From: Neobacillus niacini
Lineage (GTDB): Bacteria > Bacillota > Bacilli > Bacillales > Cytobacillaceae
Direction of reading: 5' to 3'
NCBI RefSeq assembly: GCF_000759675.1
Contig: NZ_BAWM01000016.1
Span: 23,702-87,701, forward strand
Length of the DNA stretch: 64,000 bases
The first letter of the stretch is position 1. Every line of letters begins with the position of its first letter. Both the position numbers and the translations under genes were made by a program. Under the pieces are notes generated by a model, which was not told where the DNA came from, ran no database searches, and worked only from the letters and a program-made list of their open reading frames with translations. Below are positions 33,203-41,073 of the stretch, piece by piece.

Positions 33203-34675
33203 ATGTCAAGAGAGTTCGTAATGGGACTAGATATCGGAACCACTAGTGTAAAGGCTTGTGTATTTGATATTAAAGGAAAACTAATAGCGGAAGCTGAGAA
33301 AATGAACAGCTTTCATTATCCAGAGCCAGGCTGGTCTGAACAAGACCCCGTTGAAATAGAACGGTCTGCTGTGCTGGCAATAAAGGAAGCAATTGAAAAA
33401 GCTGCCATTAGTAAGGATGAGTTAATTGCACTGGGGTTTTCAGCTGCCATGCATTCACTTCTTTGTGTGAATGAAGAAGGAAGCTCGATTTCCCCTGCGC
33501 TCATTTGGGCAGATGGAAGAAGTTTTGCGCAGGCAGAAGCTGTAAAAGGAACGATCGGCAAGAGTGTTTATTCAAAAACAGGAACACCCATTCATCCTAT
33601 GACTCCTCTTAATAAACTTTTATGGATGAAAGAAACAAACTATGAACCCTATAAAAAAGCTGCGTATTTTATGTCTATTAAGGAATATTTAATACAATGC
33701 TGGTTTGGTAAAAGAGTGATCGATTTTTCGATGGCATCTGCTACAGGATTATTTAATCCTGCTACGCTTGATTGGGAACCTGAATTATTAGAGATGACAG
33801 GGATTACAAGGGAACAGCTTTCGGAAATTGTCCCCCCTACAAAAGTGTTATCGGGTCTTAAAAGAGAAATTGCTGATGAAATGGGAATCAATCTGGAAAT
33901 GCCATTTGTGATGGGTGCGGCAGACGGTCAATTGGCAAACTTAGGAATTGGCGCAATTTTACCTGGAGAAGTGGCCGTTTCCGTTGGGACAAGCGGTGCT
34001 ATCAGGCAAATTAACAAGGGAGTAAAAATTGATGAAAATCAAGAAACCTTTTGTTACTCCTTTACAGCGGATTCAACTATTGTGGGTGGACCAACAAACA
34101 ATGGCGGTATAGTTCTACAATGGCTAAAAGATCTTCTAAACGACCAAAGGAGTTTTACCGATTTTCTAGCAGACGCTGAAAAGGTTGCTCCAGGTGCAGA
34201 GGGCATTCTTTTCCTGCCTTATTTAAATGGAGAAAGAGCACCGATTTGGAATCAAAAGGCAAAAGGCAATTTTTATGGAGTTTCGATTACACATAAAAAA
34301 GAACATTTTATCCGTGCTGTGCTTGAAGGTATTACTTTTAATCTCTATCAAATCGGCAAAGCGCTGGAACGGTTAGCGGGAGAACCGGAAAAAATCTTCG
34401 TTAATGGTGGATTAGCGAGGTCACCACTATGGCTGCAAATGATGGCTGACATCTTTGAAGCGGAAATTTATGTATCCGAAAGCCATCACAGTGCCGCATG
34501 GGGAGCTGCTTGGACCGCTTTAGTGGGCATTGGCAAAGTAGATTCTTTTGAAGAAATCAAAAAGAATATACCGATGGGTGTGGCAGTGCTGCCTAATAAG
34601 GAAAACAGTAAAGTATATAAAGCTCTTTATGAAAACTATGAAAAGCTTGCAAAAGAAATGGTGAAATTCTTTTAA
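33203..34675 (+). CDS. gntK: FGGY-family gluconokinase
   Basis: About 490 residues. FGGY sugar kinase: first phosphate motif GLDIGTTSVKA, GFSAAMHSLLCV, WADGRS, catalytic GAADGQLANLGIG, then SVGTSGAIR and the second domain with NGGLARSPLWLQMMADI. The sequence groups with Bacillus GntK, which phosphorylates D-gluconate to 6-phosphogluconate. ATG at 33203 lies nine bases after AAGGAAG. The product is the substrate of the gndA enzyme encoded 10 kb upstream. It follows the larE terminator, so it may have read-through or its own promoter. Confidence 0.87.
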   Translation: MSREFVMGLDIGTTSVKACVFDIKGKLIAEAEKMNSFHYPEPGWSEQDPVEIERSAVLAIKEAIEKAAISKDELIALGFSAAMHSLLCVNEEGSSISPALIWADGRSFAQAEAVKGTIGKSVYSKTGTPIHPMTPLNKLLWMKETNYEPYKKAAYFMSIKEYLIQCWFGKRVIDFSMASATGLFNPATLDWEPELLEMTGITREQLSEIVPPTKVLSGLKREIADEMGINLEMPFVMGAADGQLANLGIGAILPGEVAVSVGTSGAIRQINKGVKIDENQETFCYSFTADSTIVGGPTNNGGIVLQWLKDLLNDQRSFTDFLADAEKVAPGAEGILFLPYLNGERAPIWNQKAKGNFYGVSITHKKEHFIRAVLEGITFNLYQIGKALERLAGEPEKIFVNGGLARSPLWLQMMADIFEAEIYVSESHHSAAWGAAWTALVGIGKVDSFEEIKKNIPMGVAVLPNKENSKVYKALYENYEKLAKEMVKFF

Positions 34676-34698
34676 AAAAGGTAATCAATATAAGATAA

Positions 34699-35322
34699 GG
34701 TTATAAGTGACCGAAATTTAGAAAAAATCGAAAAAGTGGTAACTAATAGAGGCTATAAGTGACCAAAAATGAGAAAAAATCGAAAAAGTGGTAACTAATA
34801 GAGACTATAAGTGACCGGAAATGAGAAAAAATCGAAAAAGTGGTAACTAATAGAGACTATAAGTTACCGAAAACGATGAAAAATCGGAAAAATGGTAACT
34901 AATAGAGACTATAAGTGACCGAAAATGAGAAAAAATCGAAAAAGTGGTAACTAATAGAGGCTATAAGTGACCAAAAATGAGAAAAAATCGAAAAAGTGGT
35001 AACTAATAGAGGCTATAAGTGACCGAAAATGAGAAAAAATCGAAAAAGTGGTAACTAATAGAGGCTATAGGTGACCGAAAACGAGAAAAAATCGAAAAAG
35101 TGGTAACTAATAGAGACTATAAGTGACCGAAAACGATGAAAAATCGAAAAAGTGGTAACTAATAGAGGCTATAGGTGACCGAAAATGAGAAAAAATCGAA
35201 AAAGTGGTAACTAATAGAGGCTATAAGTGACCGAAAACGAGAAAAAATCGAAAAAGTGGTAACTAATAGAGACTATTAGTTACCGAAAACGATGAAAAAT
35301 CGAAAAAGTGGTAACTAATAGA
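34699..35322 (+). repeat. Twelve tandem 52-bp repeats, each an imperfect hairpin
   Basis: Units begin at 34699, 34751, 34803, 34855, 34907, 34959, 35011, 35063, 35115, 35167, 35219 and 35271, with a decayed thirteenth start at 35323. Each junction has GGTAACTAATAG-AGG-CTATAAGTGACC, arms pairing at 10 of 12 positions. At the last junction the arms are a perfect GGTAACTAATAG/CTATTAGTTACC. Between hairpins lies an A-rich segment (GAAAATGAGAAAAAATCG). The array fills the 722-base gap 34676-35397; no coding potential is seen. Confidence 0.92.
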
Positions 35323-35397
35323 TTCGACAGTAATCGGAAACGAGAATAAGCATGAAAAGTCATCAAGATTAGAATAATTTTTAAAGGGGGGAATGCT

Positions 35398-36168
35398 GTG
35401 CTCGAAGAGATCCTAGAACAAGTTCAAAAGGGAACCCTCAGTATTGCCGAAGCCAAAGATCAATTAGCCACGTTTGAAAATTTGGGTTTTGCTAAAATCG
35501 ACCACCACCGGAAAAAACGTCAGGGCTTTCCGGAAGTGGTCTATGGCGAAGGGAAAACGGCTGAACAAATTATCTCGATTATTGAAGCATTAAGAGCGAG
35601 AAACAATCAAGTAATGGTAACGAGAATTTCAGAAGAGAAAGCAGCAATTGTGCAACAAGCTTGTCCTGAATTTACCTATCATGAAATCGCTCAGATTCTT
35701 TTTTGGAAGGACCAAAAGAATTCGACAGAAAATTCTCATGGCTATATAGCTGTCGTTGCCGCAGGAACCTCTGATATACGGGTGGCAGAAGAAGCAGCGG
35801 TTACCGCAGAAATACTAGGAAGTAACGTCCATCGGATTTATGATGTTGGCGTAGCTGGCATTCATCGTCTATTAAATCATGCCGAGGAAATTCAAAAGGC
35901 AACGGTATCAGTAGTGGTAGCCGGTATGGAAGGGGCACTTCCGAGTGTTGTTGGAGGACTTGTTTCCCATCCTGTAATTGCCGTCCCGACAAGTGTTGGC
36001 TATGGGGCTAACTTTAACGGGTTATCTGCTTTGCTGACGATGCTGAATTCATGTGCTTCTGGAATTAGTGTTGTCAATATTGATAATGGTTTTGGCGGAG
36101 GATATAACGCCGTATTAATTCATCAACTTGCACAAAAAGGGGTAAGAAATGAAGACACTTTATTTTGA
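35398..36168 (+). CDS. larB: Nickel-pincer cofactor biosynthesis protein LarB
   Basis: 256 residues. Helical N-terminus, then a PurE-like domain: VAAGTSDIRVAEEAAVTAE, MEGALPSVVGGLVSHPVIAVPTS, and NSCASGISVVNIDNGFGGG with C219 matching the reactive cysteine of LarB. LarB carboxylates nicotinic acid adenine dinucleotide at C5 and removes AMP, the first step to the cofactor. GTG start with AAAGGGGGG six bases upstream. The end overlaps larC1 by 20 bases. Confidence 0.93.
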   Translation: MLEEILEQVQKGTLSIAEAKDQLATFENLGFAKIDHHRKKRQGFPEVVYGEGKTAEQIISIIEALRARNNQVMVTRISEEKAAIVQQACPEFTYHEIAQILFWKDQKNSTENSHGYIAVVAAGTSDIRVAEEAAVTAEILGSNVHRIYDVGVAGIHRLLNHAEEIQKATVSVVVAGMEGALPSVVGGLVSHPVIAVPTSVGYGANFNGLSALLTMLNSCASGISVVNIDNGFGGGYNAVLIHQLAQKGVRNEDTLF

Positions 36169-37063
36169 TTGTTTTTCAGGAGTAAGCGGGGATATGGTCA
36201 TCGGAGCACTCATAGACGCAGGTGCTGACCCGAACAAATTAGTAGAAGAATTAAAGAAGTTAAATATTGAAGATGAATATGAATTGACATGGAAAAAGGT
36301 TGTCAAAAATGGAATTACTAGTACAAAGTTTGATGTGCTGCTAGATAAACATGACCACCATCATGATCATGAACACACACATACGCATGAACACGATCAC
36401 GAGCATGAACACGATCATAGCCATGACCACCATCATGATCATGAACACACACATACGCATGACCACGATCACGAGTATGAAAACGTACACGTACATACCC
36501 ATGATCACCAACATGACCATGAACATACACACGATCATGATCACCACCATCATGACCACAGATCATATAAAGATATTGTACGATTAATTGAAGAAGCTGA
36601 TTTTTCTCAACAGGTAAAAGATACAGCTTTAAGGATATTTAAAAAAATTGCTGAAGCAGAAGGGCTCATTCATGGAGTTCCTTTGGATAATGTTCACTTC
36701 CATGAGGTGGGAGCTGTAGATTCGATTATTGATATTATTGGGACAGCCATCCTAATCGATCAATTAGAAATATCCGTAATTAAATCATCCCCAATTCCTG
36801 TAGGAACAGGGAAAATTCGTATCGACCATGGTATCTATCCAGTACCTGCACCGGCTACACTTGAGATATTAAAAGGAATCCCGATTGAACATTCAGAAGT
36901 GAGAGCAGAGCTTGCCACACCAACTGGAGCAGCAATTGTCTCGGTTCTGGCGGAGGAATTTTGTTCTATACCTTCCATGAAAGTCAGCTCCATTGGCTAT
37001 GGTGCAGGAACGAAGACCTTTAAAGACCATCCTAATGTTGTGCGTGTTATCATTGGCGAATAG
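36149..37063 (+). CDS. larC1: LarC1: N-terminal part of nickel insertase, with giant His-rich loop
   Basis: 304 residues. Starts with the LarC signature FDCFSGVSGDMVIGALID, then from about 68 to 139 carries a stretch with some 37 histidines alternating with Asp, Glu and Thr. The conserved core resumes at SYKDIVRLIEEAD, with VHFHEVGAVDSIIDI and PTGAAIVSVL. It ends with a stop after VVRVIIGE, where one-piece LarC proteins continue into a C-terminal domain. LarC is a CTP-dependent cyclometallase that inserts nickel. The His-rich loop is a probable nickel store. Overlaps larB by 20 bases. Confidence 0.93.
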   Translation: MKTLYFDCFSGVSGDMVIGALIDAGADPNKLVEELKKLNIEDEYELTWKKVVKNGITSTKFDVLLDKHDHHHDHEHTHTHEHDHEHEHDHSHDHHHDHEHTHTHDHDHEYENVHVHTHDHQHDHEHTHDHDHHHHDHRSYKDIVRLIEEADFSQQVKDTALRIFKKIAEAEGLIHGVPLDNVHFHEVGAVDSIIDIIGTAILIDQLEISVIKSSPIPVGTGKIRIDHGIYPVPAPATLEILKGIPIEHSEVRAELATPTGAAIVSVLAEEFCSIPSMKVSSIGYGAGTKTFKDHPNVVRVIIGE

Positions 37064-37264
37064 AAGGAACTAAATCCAACGAGGTTTGCTTTAACGCAGA
37101 TATATTTCAATAACGCATATATTTATTGCTGCAATAAATCACTTATCAAAATGGTCAAGATATCTGGACATAAACTCGAAATCTGTGTCTAGAGTTTCAA
37201 TATTTCGAAGAAAACAGCAAAATAAATTGGGATTTCCCACCTTTTAGTAAGAGGAGTATACGAA

Positions 37265-37738
37265 ATGAATTCTCACCCTCCTAATTATGAACACCTTGAC
37301 GATCAGATGATCAAAATGGAAGTTAACTTAGATAATATTCCTGGAGAATGGCTAGGTTACGTAATGGATCTGCTTTTTGAAGCGGGGGCAAATGATGTTT
37401 TTTATACCCCGATATATATGAAAAAGAACAGACCTGGAATCTTGCTTCAGCTACTCTGCTCTGTTGATAGTCTAAATAAAATGAAGGAAATACTTTTTAA
37501 AGAAACCACAACATTAGGTGTGCGTTATTATCCGTTAACCGTTCACCGGTTAGAAAGAGTATTCAAAAAAGCGGAAACAGAGTGGGGAACCGTGACCGTA
37601 AAAGAAGGGATCCTGAATGGTCAAGTCGTGCAACATGCACCGGAGTATGAGGAATGTAAGAGCCTTGCACGACTCCACGATATTCCTTTAAAAAAGGTAT
37701 ATGAACAGGTTTGGAAGGCTATAGATAACAAAGCGTAA
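37265..37738 (+). CDS. larC2: LarC2: C-terminal part of nickel insertase as separate gene
   Basis: 157 residues matching the C-terminal domain of LarC: VNLDNIPGEWLGYVMDLLFEAGANDVFYTPI (split mention: residues about 20-50), KKNRPGILLQLLC, ETTTLGVRYY and a final KKVYEQVW. It has its own AAGAGGAG site eight bases before ATG and is 201 bases from the larC1 stop, so it is not made by the ribosomal frameshift known in Lactobacillus. The gap contains no recognisable gene. Confidence 0.9.
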   Translation: MNSHPPNYEHLDDQMIKMEVNLDNIPGEWLGYVMDLLFEAGANDVFYTPIYMKKNRPGILLQLLCSVDSLNKMKEILFKETTTLGVRYYPLTVHRLERVFKKAETEWGTVTVKEGILNGQVVQHAPEYEECKSLARLHDIPLKKVYEQVWKAIDNKA

Positions 37739-37762
37739 AATAACATTTTAACAAAAAAATAA

Positions 37763-37815
37763 GAGACTGTGCGAAAATCTCATTTAAAAAATGGATTTTC
37801 GGACAGTCTTTTTTG
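37763..37815 (+). terminator. Intrinsic terminator of the lar unit
   Basis: Long stem AGACTGT-CGAAAATC / GATTTTCG-ACAGTCT with bulges and a T-run. Confidence 0.85.
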
Positions 37816-37854
37816 ATTGTGAAGTACTCAATTCCATGCTACCAGTATGCTATA

Positions 37855-37883
37855 TTGACGATAACGAAAGTGAATGCTACACT
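37855..37883 (+). promoter_or_regulatory. SigA promoter 1 of the TRAP operon
   Basis: TTGACG (37855-37860), 17-base spacer, TACACT (37878-37883). The 353-base gap 37739-38091 holds this, the ROK operator, a second promoter box and a cre site. Confidence 0.65.
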
Positions 37884-37895
37884 GAATTTTAATAA

Positions 37896-37920
37896 TTAGT
37901 TTATTAAACAAACAAAATAA
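37896..37920. promoter_or_regulatory. ROK/XylR-type operator, copy d
   Basis: Arms TTAGTTTATT and AACAAAATAA, centre AAACA: the weakest of the four full-length copies. Thirteen bases after the -10. Confidence 0.55.
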
Positions 37921-38000
37921 CAATTTATCAAATCAATCATGTAACGGTAGTATTACTTAAATAAAAGGGTTTCGAAATATTCCTAAACCTAAAAAAATCA

Positions 38001-38052
38001 CAAATTTTTCTAAAAAAACAACATTTTAAATTATCTTCCCGATTCGTAAAAT
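38001..38052 (+). promoter_or_regulatory. Second TRAP promoter with shared response-regulator box
   Basis: CAAATTTTTCTAAAAAAAC (38001-38019) lies 46 bases before a TAAAAT (38047-38052). The same box, one base different, precedes the GH3 gene at 43989 at almost the same distance from its -10. Confidence 0.55.
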
Positions 38053-38060
38053 GATAAGTA

Positions 38061-38074
38061 AGTAAACGGTTTCA
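38061..38074 (+). promoter_or_regulatory. cre-like site before the TRAP operon
   Basis: AGTAAACGGTTTCA, one mismatch to cre consensus, just downstream of the second -10. Confidence 0.5.
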
Positions 38075-38091
38075 ATAATGGGGGGGTTCAC

Positions 38092-38589
38092 TTGGATTAT
38101 ATCAAAAAGGTGTTTAAAGCTATCGACTCTATTTTCGAAAAATTCACATTACTATTTTTGGTAGCATTAATTTTTGTTGTAACAACACAGGTCATGACAC
38201 GGAAATTATTTAATTTTGTATTCTTTTGGTCCGAAGAAATTACACTGTTACTGCTTGCTTGGTTCGCCTTTATGGCCATTGCGATAGGCTTTCGGGAATA
38301 TATTCATTTAGGTATTGATTCCTTTACCAACCTATTTCCTAAATCATTTAATAAAGTCTTAGATAAAATCATTAGTGCTTCTATTTTTGCTTTTGGTTTT
38401 TACCTCGTAGTCCAGGGGTGGGAGTTTACATTGTTGACGGCGGAATCAACTCTTCCAGCAACAAAACTTCCTAGTAGTATCACATATGTAGCGATGCCAA
38501 TCACAGGTGTTATGATTTGCGGTTACTCGCTCCTGCAATTCTTCAATATTAACACAACAAGACATAAGGATTTGGAGGAGGGTATGTAA
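38092..38589 (+). CDS. TRAP transporter small permease (DctQ type)
   Basis: 165 residues with four membrane helices and the DctQ signature RKLFNFVFFWSEEITLLLLAWFAFMAIAIGFR (residues about 36-67). TTG start seven bases after a GGGGGGG site. First gene of a dctQ-dctM-dctP set with one-base and 51-base spacings. TRAP transporters use sodium gradients and a soluble binding protein to import carboxylates and sugar acids. Control by the ROK operator and a cre site points to a sugar-acid substrate. Confidence 0.88.
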   Translation: MDYIKKVFKAIDSIFEKFTLLFLVALIFVVTTQVMTRKLFNFVFFWSEEITLLLLAWFAFMAIAIGFREYIHLGIDSFTNLFPKSFNKVLDKIISASIFAFGFYLVVQGWEFTLLTAESTLPATKLPSSITYVAMPITGVMICGYSLLQFFNINTTRHKDLEEGM

Positions 38590-38590
38590 A

Positions 38591-39886
38591 ATGGACACGA
38601 ACACAATCGGAATTATTATCTTACTTTCAAGCTTTGTTATTCTAGTCCTGCTTCGTTTTCCGATTGCTCTTACGCTTGTGGCATCGTCCTTGCTAACAGT
38701 AATCTATATGAAAATTCCGCTTCCGGTTATTGGCCAACAAATGGTTCAAGGAATGAACTCCTTTTCCCTGCTAGCCATCCCATTCTTTATCCTGACAGGA
38801 CAAATAATGAGTGAAGGGGGACTAGCAACAAGGATCGTAAATTTTGCGAGTTTACTAGTAGGAAGAATACGCGGTGGACTTGCAATGGTAAATAGTGTGG
38901 CTGCCTTGTTTTTTGGGAACATCTCAGGGTCTGCAGTCGCAGATGTTTCATCCGTTGGGTCTGTTATGATTCCAATGATGAAAAAGAAAGGATACGAAGC
39001 AGATTATGCGGTTGGTGTTACCATTGCTTCGGCTATCCAAGGTGTAGTAGTACCACCAAGTCATAACCTTGTCCTTTACTCGTTAGCAGCTGGGGGAGTA
39101 TCAATCGCCAGCCTATTTATGGCAGGTATTGTACCTGGATTCATTATGTTAATTTCTCTTATGATTACAGGCTATATAATTGCTAGAAAACGAGGATATC
39201 AGAAAGCGGACCCAGTGCCCAAATCACAAATCGGAGGTATTATCCTTCACGGTCTTTTATCCTTAAGTCCCGCAGTCATTATACTAGGCGGAATTATGAG
39301 TGGCTGGTTTACGGCCACTGAGTCAGGTGCGTTAGCGTGCTTATATTCTTTTATTCTAGCATTTGTCATTTATAGAGAAGCACCAATCTCAAGTATTTGG
39401 AAAATACTCACAAGAACAATGAGAACGGTTTCGATGGTATTTTTCTTAATTGCAGCATCTGCATCCTTTGGATGGATACTCGCCTATTTGCAAATTCCTG
39501 CTATGGTAACCGACCTGTTCTTAAGTATTTCTGATAATCCACTTATCATTTTATTGATTATCAATATTTTATTGCTCCTGCTTGGTGCGCCAATGGACAT
39601 GGCACCAATGATATTAATAATGACACCGATCCTTCTTCCAGTTGTAACGAGCTTTGGTATGGACCCTGTCCATTTCGGGATTGTCCTAATTTTAAATGCT
39701 GGAATCGGCTTATTGACACCACCAGTTGGAACCGTTTTATTTGTCGGATGTGCGATAGGAAAGGTCTCTATCCAGCAAGGTACAAAAGCCATGATGCCAT
39801 TTTTCTATGCTTTACTAGTTGTTCTGTTAATTATCACCTATATTCCAGAGGTTGTAATGTGGCTTCCAAATATGTTAGTCAAGTAG
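38591..39886 (+). CDS. TRAP transporter large permease (DctM type)
   Basis: 431 residues, about 12 helices, the channel-forming subunit. Characteristic segments are IPFFILTGQIMSEGGLATRIVNFA, GNISGSAVADVSSVGSVMIP, and GAPMDMAPMILIMTPILLPV near the end. ATG one base after the dctQ stop. It works with DctQ and the DctP binding protein downstream. Confidence 0.92.
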   Translation: MDTNTIGIIILLSSFVILVLLRFPIALTLVASSLLTVIYMKIPLPVIGQQMVQGMNSFSLLAIPFFILTGQIMSEGGLATRIVNFASLLVGRIRGGLAMVNSVAALFFGNISGSAVADVSSVGSVMIPMMKKKGYEADYAVGVTIASAIQGVVVPPSHNLVLYSLAAGGVSIASLFMAGIVPGFIMLISLMITGYIIARKRGYQKADPVPKSQIGGIILHGLLSLSPAVIILGGIMSGWFTATESGALACLYSFILAFVIYREAPISSIWKILTRTMRTVSMVFFLIAASASFGWILAYLQIPAMVTDLFLSISDNPLIILLIINILLLLLGAPMDMAPMILIMTPILLPVVTSFGMDPVHFGIVLILNAGIGLLTPPVGTVLFVGCAIGKVSIQQGTKAMMPFFYALLVVLLIITYIPEVVMWLPNMLVK

Positions 39887-39937
39887 CCTAGGAAAAATGG
39901 TGAAGATTATATAAAAAAATTAAAAGGGGTGTAGATT

Positions 39938-40966
39938 TTGATAAGTAAAAAGGTTACAGGTATTTTAGCCGCAACACTTTTAATGGGCACGATCCTTGCT
40001 GCATGCGGCGGGAAAGAAACAACGAACACAAATAGCGAGGGGAACAAAGAAGAAGAAAAACCATCCTATACGTTCCGCTTAGCCGACAATCAGCCGCCAG
40101 AATATCCGACTGTCCTTGGTGACAAAAAGTTTGCTGAATTAGTAGAGGAAAGATCAGATGGACGTATCAAAATTGAAGTCTATCCATCTGCGCAATTAGG
40201 CGATGAAAAATCAGTACTTGAACAGGTTCAACTTGGAGCCATTGAGTTTACTCGAATCAATTCTAGTCCACTTGCTGAATTCAATAATCAGTTTACTCCG
40301 CTAGGACTTCCTTATGTATTTGAGAGTGAAGATCATCTTTGGAACTTCTTAAATGGAGAAATGGGAACAAAATTATTAGATGGTCTTGAGCAATCTAAGA
40401 TGAAAGGATTAGCCTATTATGATTCTGGATCACGTAGTTTTTACTCAACTAAACCTCTTGAAAATGTAGAGGATTTAAAAGGTCAAAAGATTCGTGTTCA
40501 ACAAAGTAAAATCAATATTGATTTTATGGCTGCCTTAGGAGCTAGTGCTACTCCAATGCCATATGGAGAAGTATTCAGTGCCCTGCAAACAGGAATTATT
40601 GATGGGGCAGAAAATAACCTGCCAAGTTTAGATTCATCTAACCATTATCAAGAGGCTAAAAACTTGATTCTTGATCATCACCAACGTATTCCTGAAGTTC
40701 TTTTGATTAGTAAAGTAGCTTGGGATAAGCTTTCTGAAGAAGATCAAAAGATCATTAAACAAGCAGCTCTTGATTCTGTTGAAACACAAAGAGCAGAGTG
40801 GGATAAATATGAAGAACGTTCAGAAAAGAAGTTAAAAGACGCTGGTGTTACATTTACTGAAGTTAAAGATCTTGAACCTTGGACAAATGCTGTAAAGCCT
40901 ATGGTTAATGAATATACAAAAGAGTATAAAGAAGTAATGGATGCTATTGATGAAGCACGTCCATAA
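39938..40966 (+). CDS. TRAP transporter substrate-binding lipoprotein (DctP type)
   Basis: 342 residues. Lipoprotein signal with lipobox LAAC (Cys23) followed by a flexible acidic linker. The DctP fold shows FAELVEERSDGRIKIEVYPSAQLG, LKGQKIRVQQSKIN (with the arginine that binds the ligand carboxylate) and GIIDGAENN. It captures a carboxylated substrate outside the cell, consistent with uronate or aldonate. TTG start after AAAAGGGG. Ends at a terminator. Confidence 0.92.
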   Translation: MISKKVTGILAATLLMGTILAACGGKETTNTNSEGNKEEEKPSYTFRLADNQPPEYPTVLGDKKFAELVEERSDGRIKIEVYPSAQLGDEKSVLEQVQLGAIEFTRINSSPLAEFNNQFTPLGLPYVFESEDHLWNFLNGEMGTKLLDGLEQSKMKGLAYYDSGSRSFYSTKPLENVEDLKGQKIRVQQSKINIDFMAALGASATPMPYGEVFSALQTGIIDGAENNLPSLDSSNHYQEAKNLILDHHQRIPEVLLISKVAWDKLSEEDQKIIKQAALDSVETQRAEWDKYEERSEKKLKDAGVTFTEVKDLEPWTNAVKPMVNEYTKEYKEVMDAIDEARP

Positions 40967-40984
40967 CCTGTAGCAACAAAAAAC

Positions 40985-41027
40985 ACCTAGCTGGTAAGTT
41001 TTCCTATTTATCAGCTGGGTCTTTTCT
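40985..41027 (+). terminator. Intrinsic terminator of the TRAP operon
   Basis: Arms ACCTAGCTGGTAA and TTATCAGCTGGGT (two wobbles), then CTTTTCTGTTTT. Confidence 0.7.
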
Positions 41028-41073
41028 GTTTTGTAATAGGTAAGAATCAGAAAACTTATTAGGAAGTGGAAGA

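Noticed and set aside
34699..35322. CRISPR array
   Set aside because: The segments between inverted repeats are the same in all units, so they are not spacers, and no cas genes are near.
36318..36587. Three alternative frames over the His-rich part of larC1
   Set aside because: They are produced by the CAT/CAC/GAT repeat composition in other frames; none has a ribosome site.
37064..37264. Programmed frameshift joining larC1 and larC2
   Set aside because: There is no overlap or slippery site; a 201-base gap and an independent ribosome site separate the genes.
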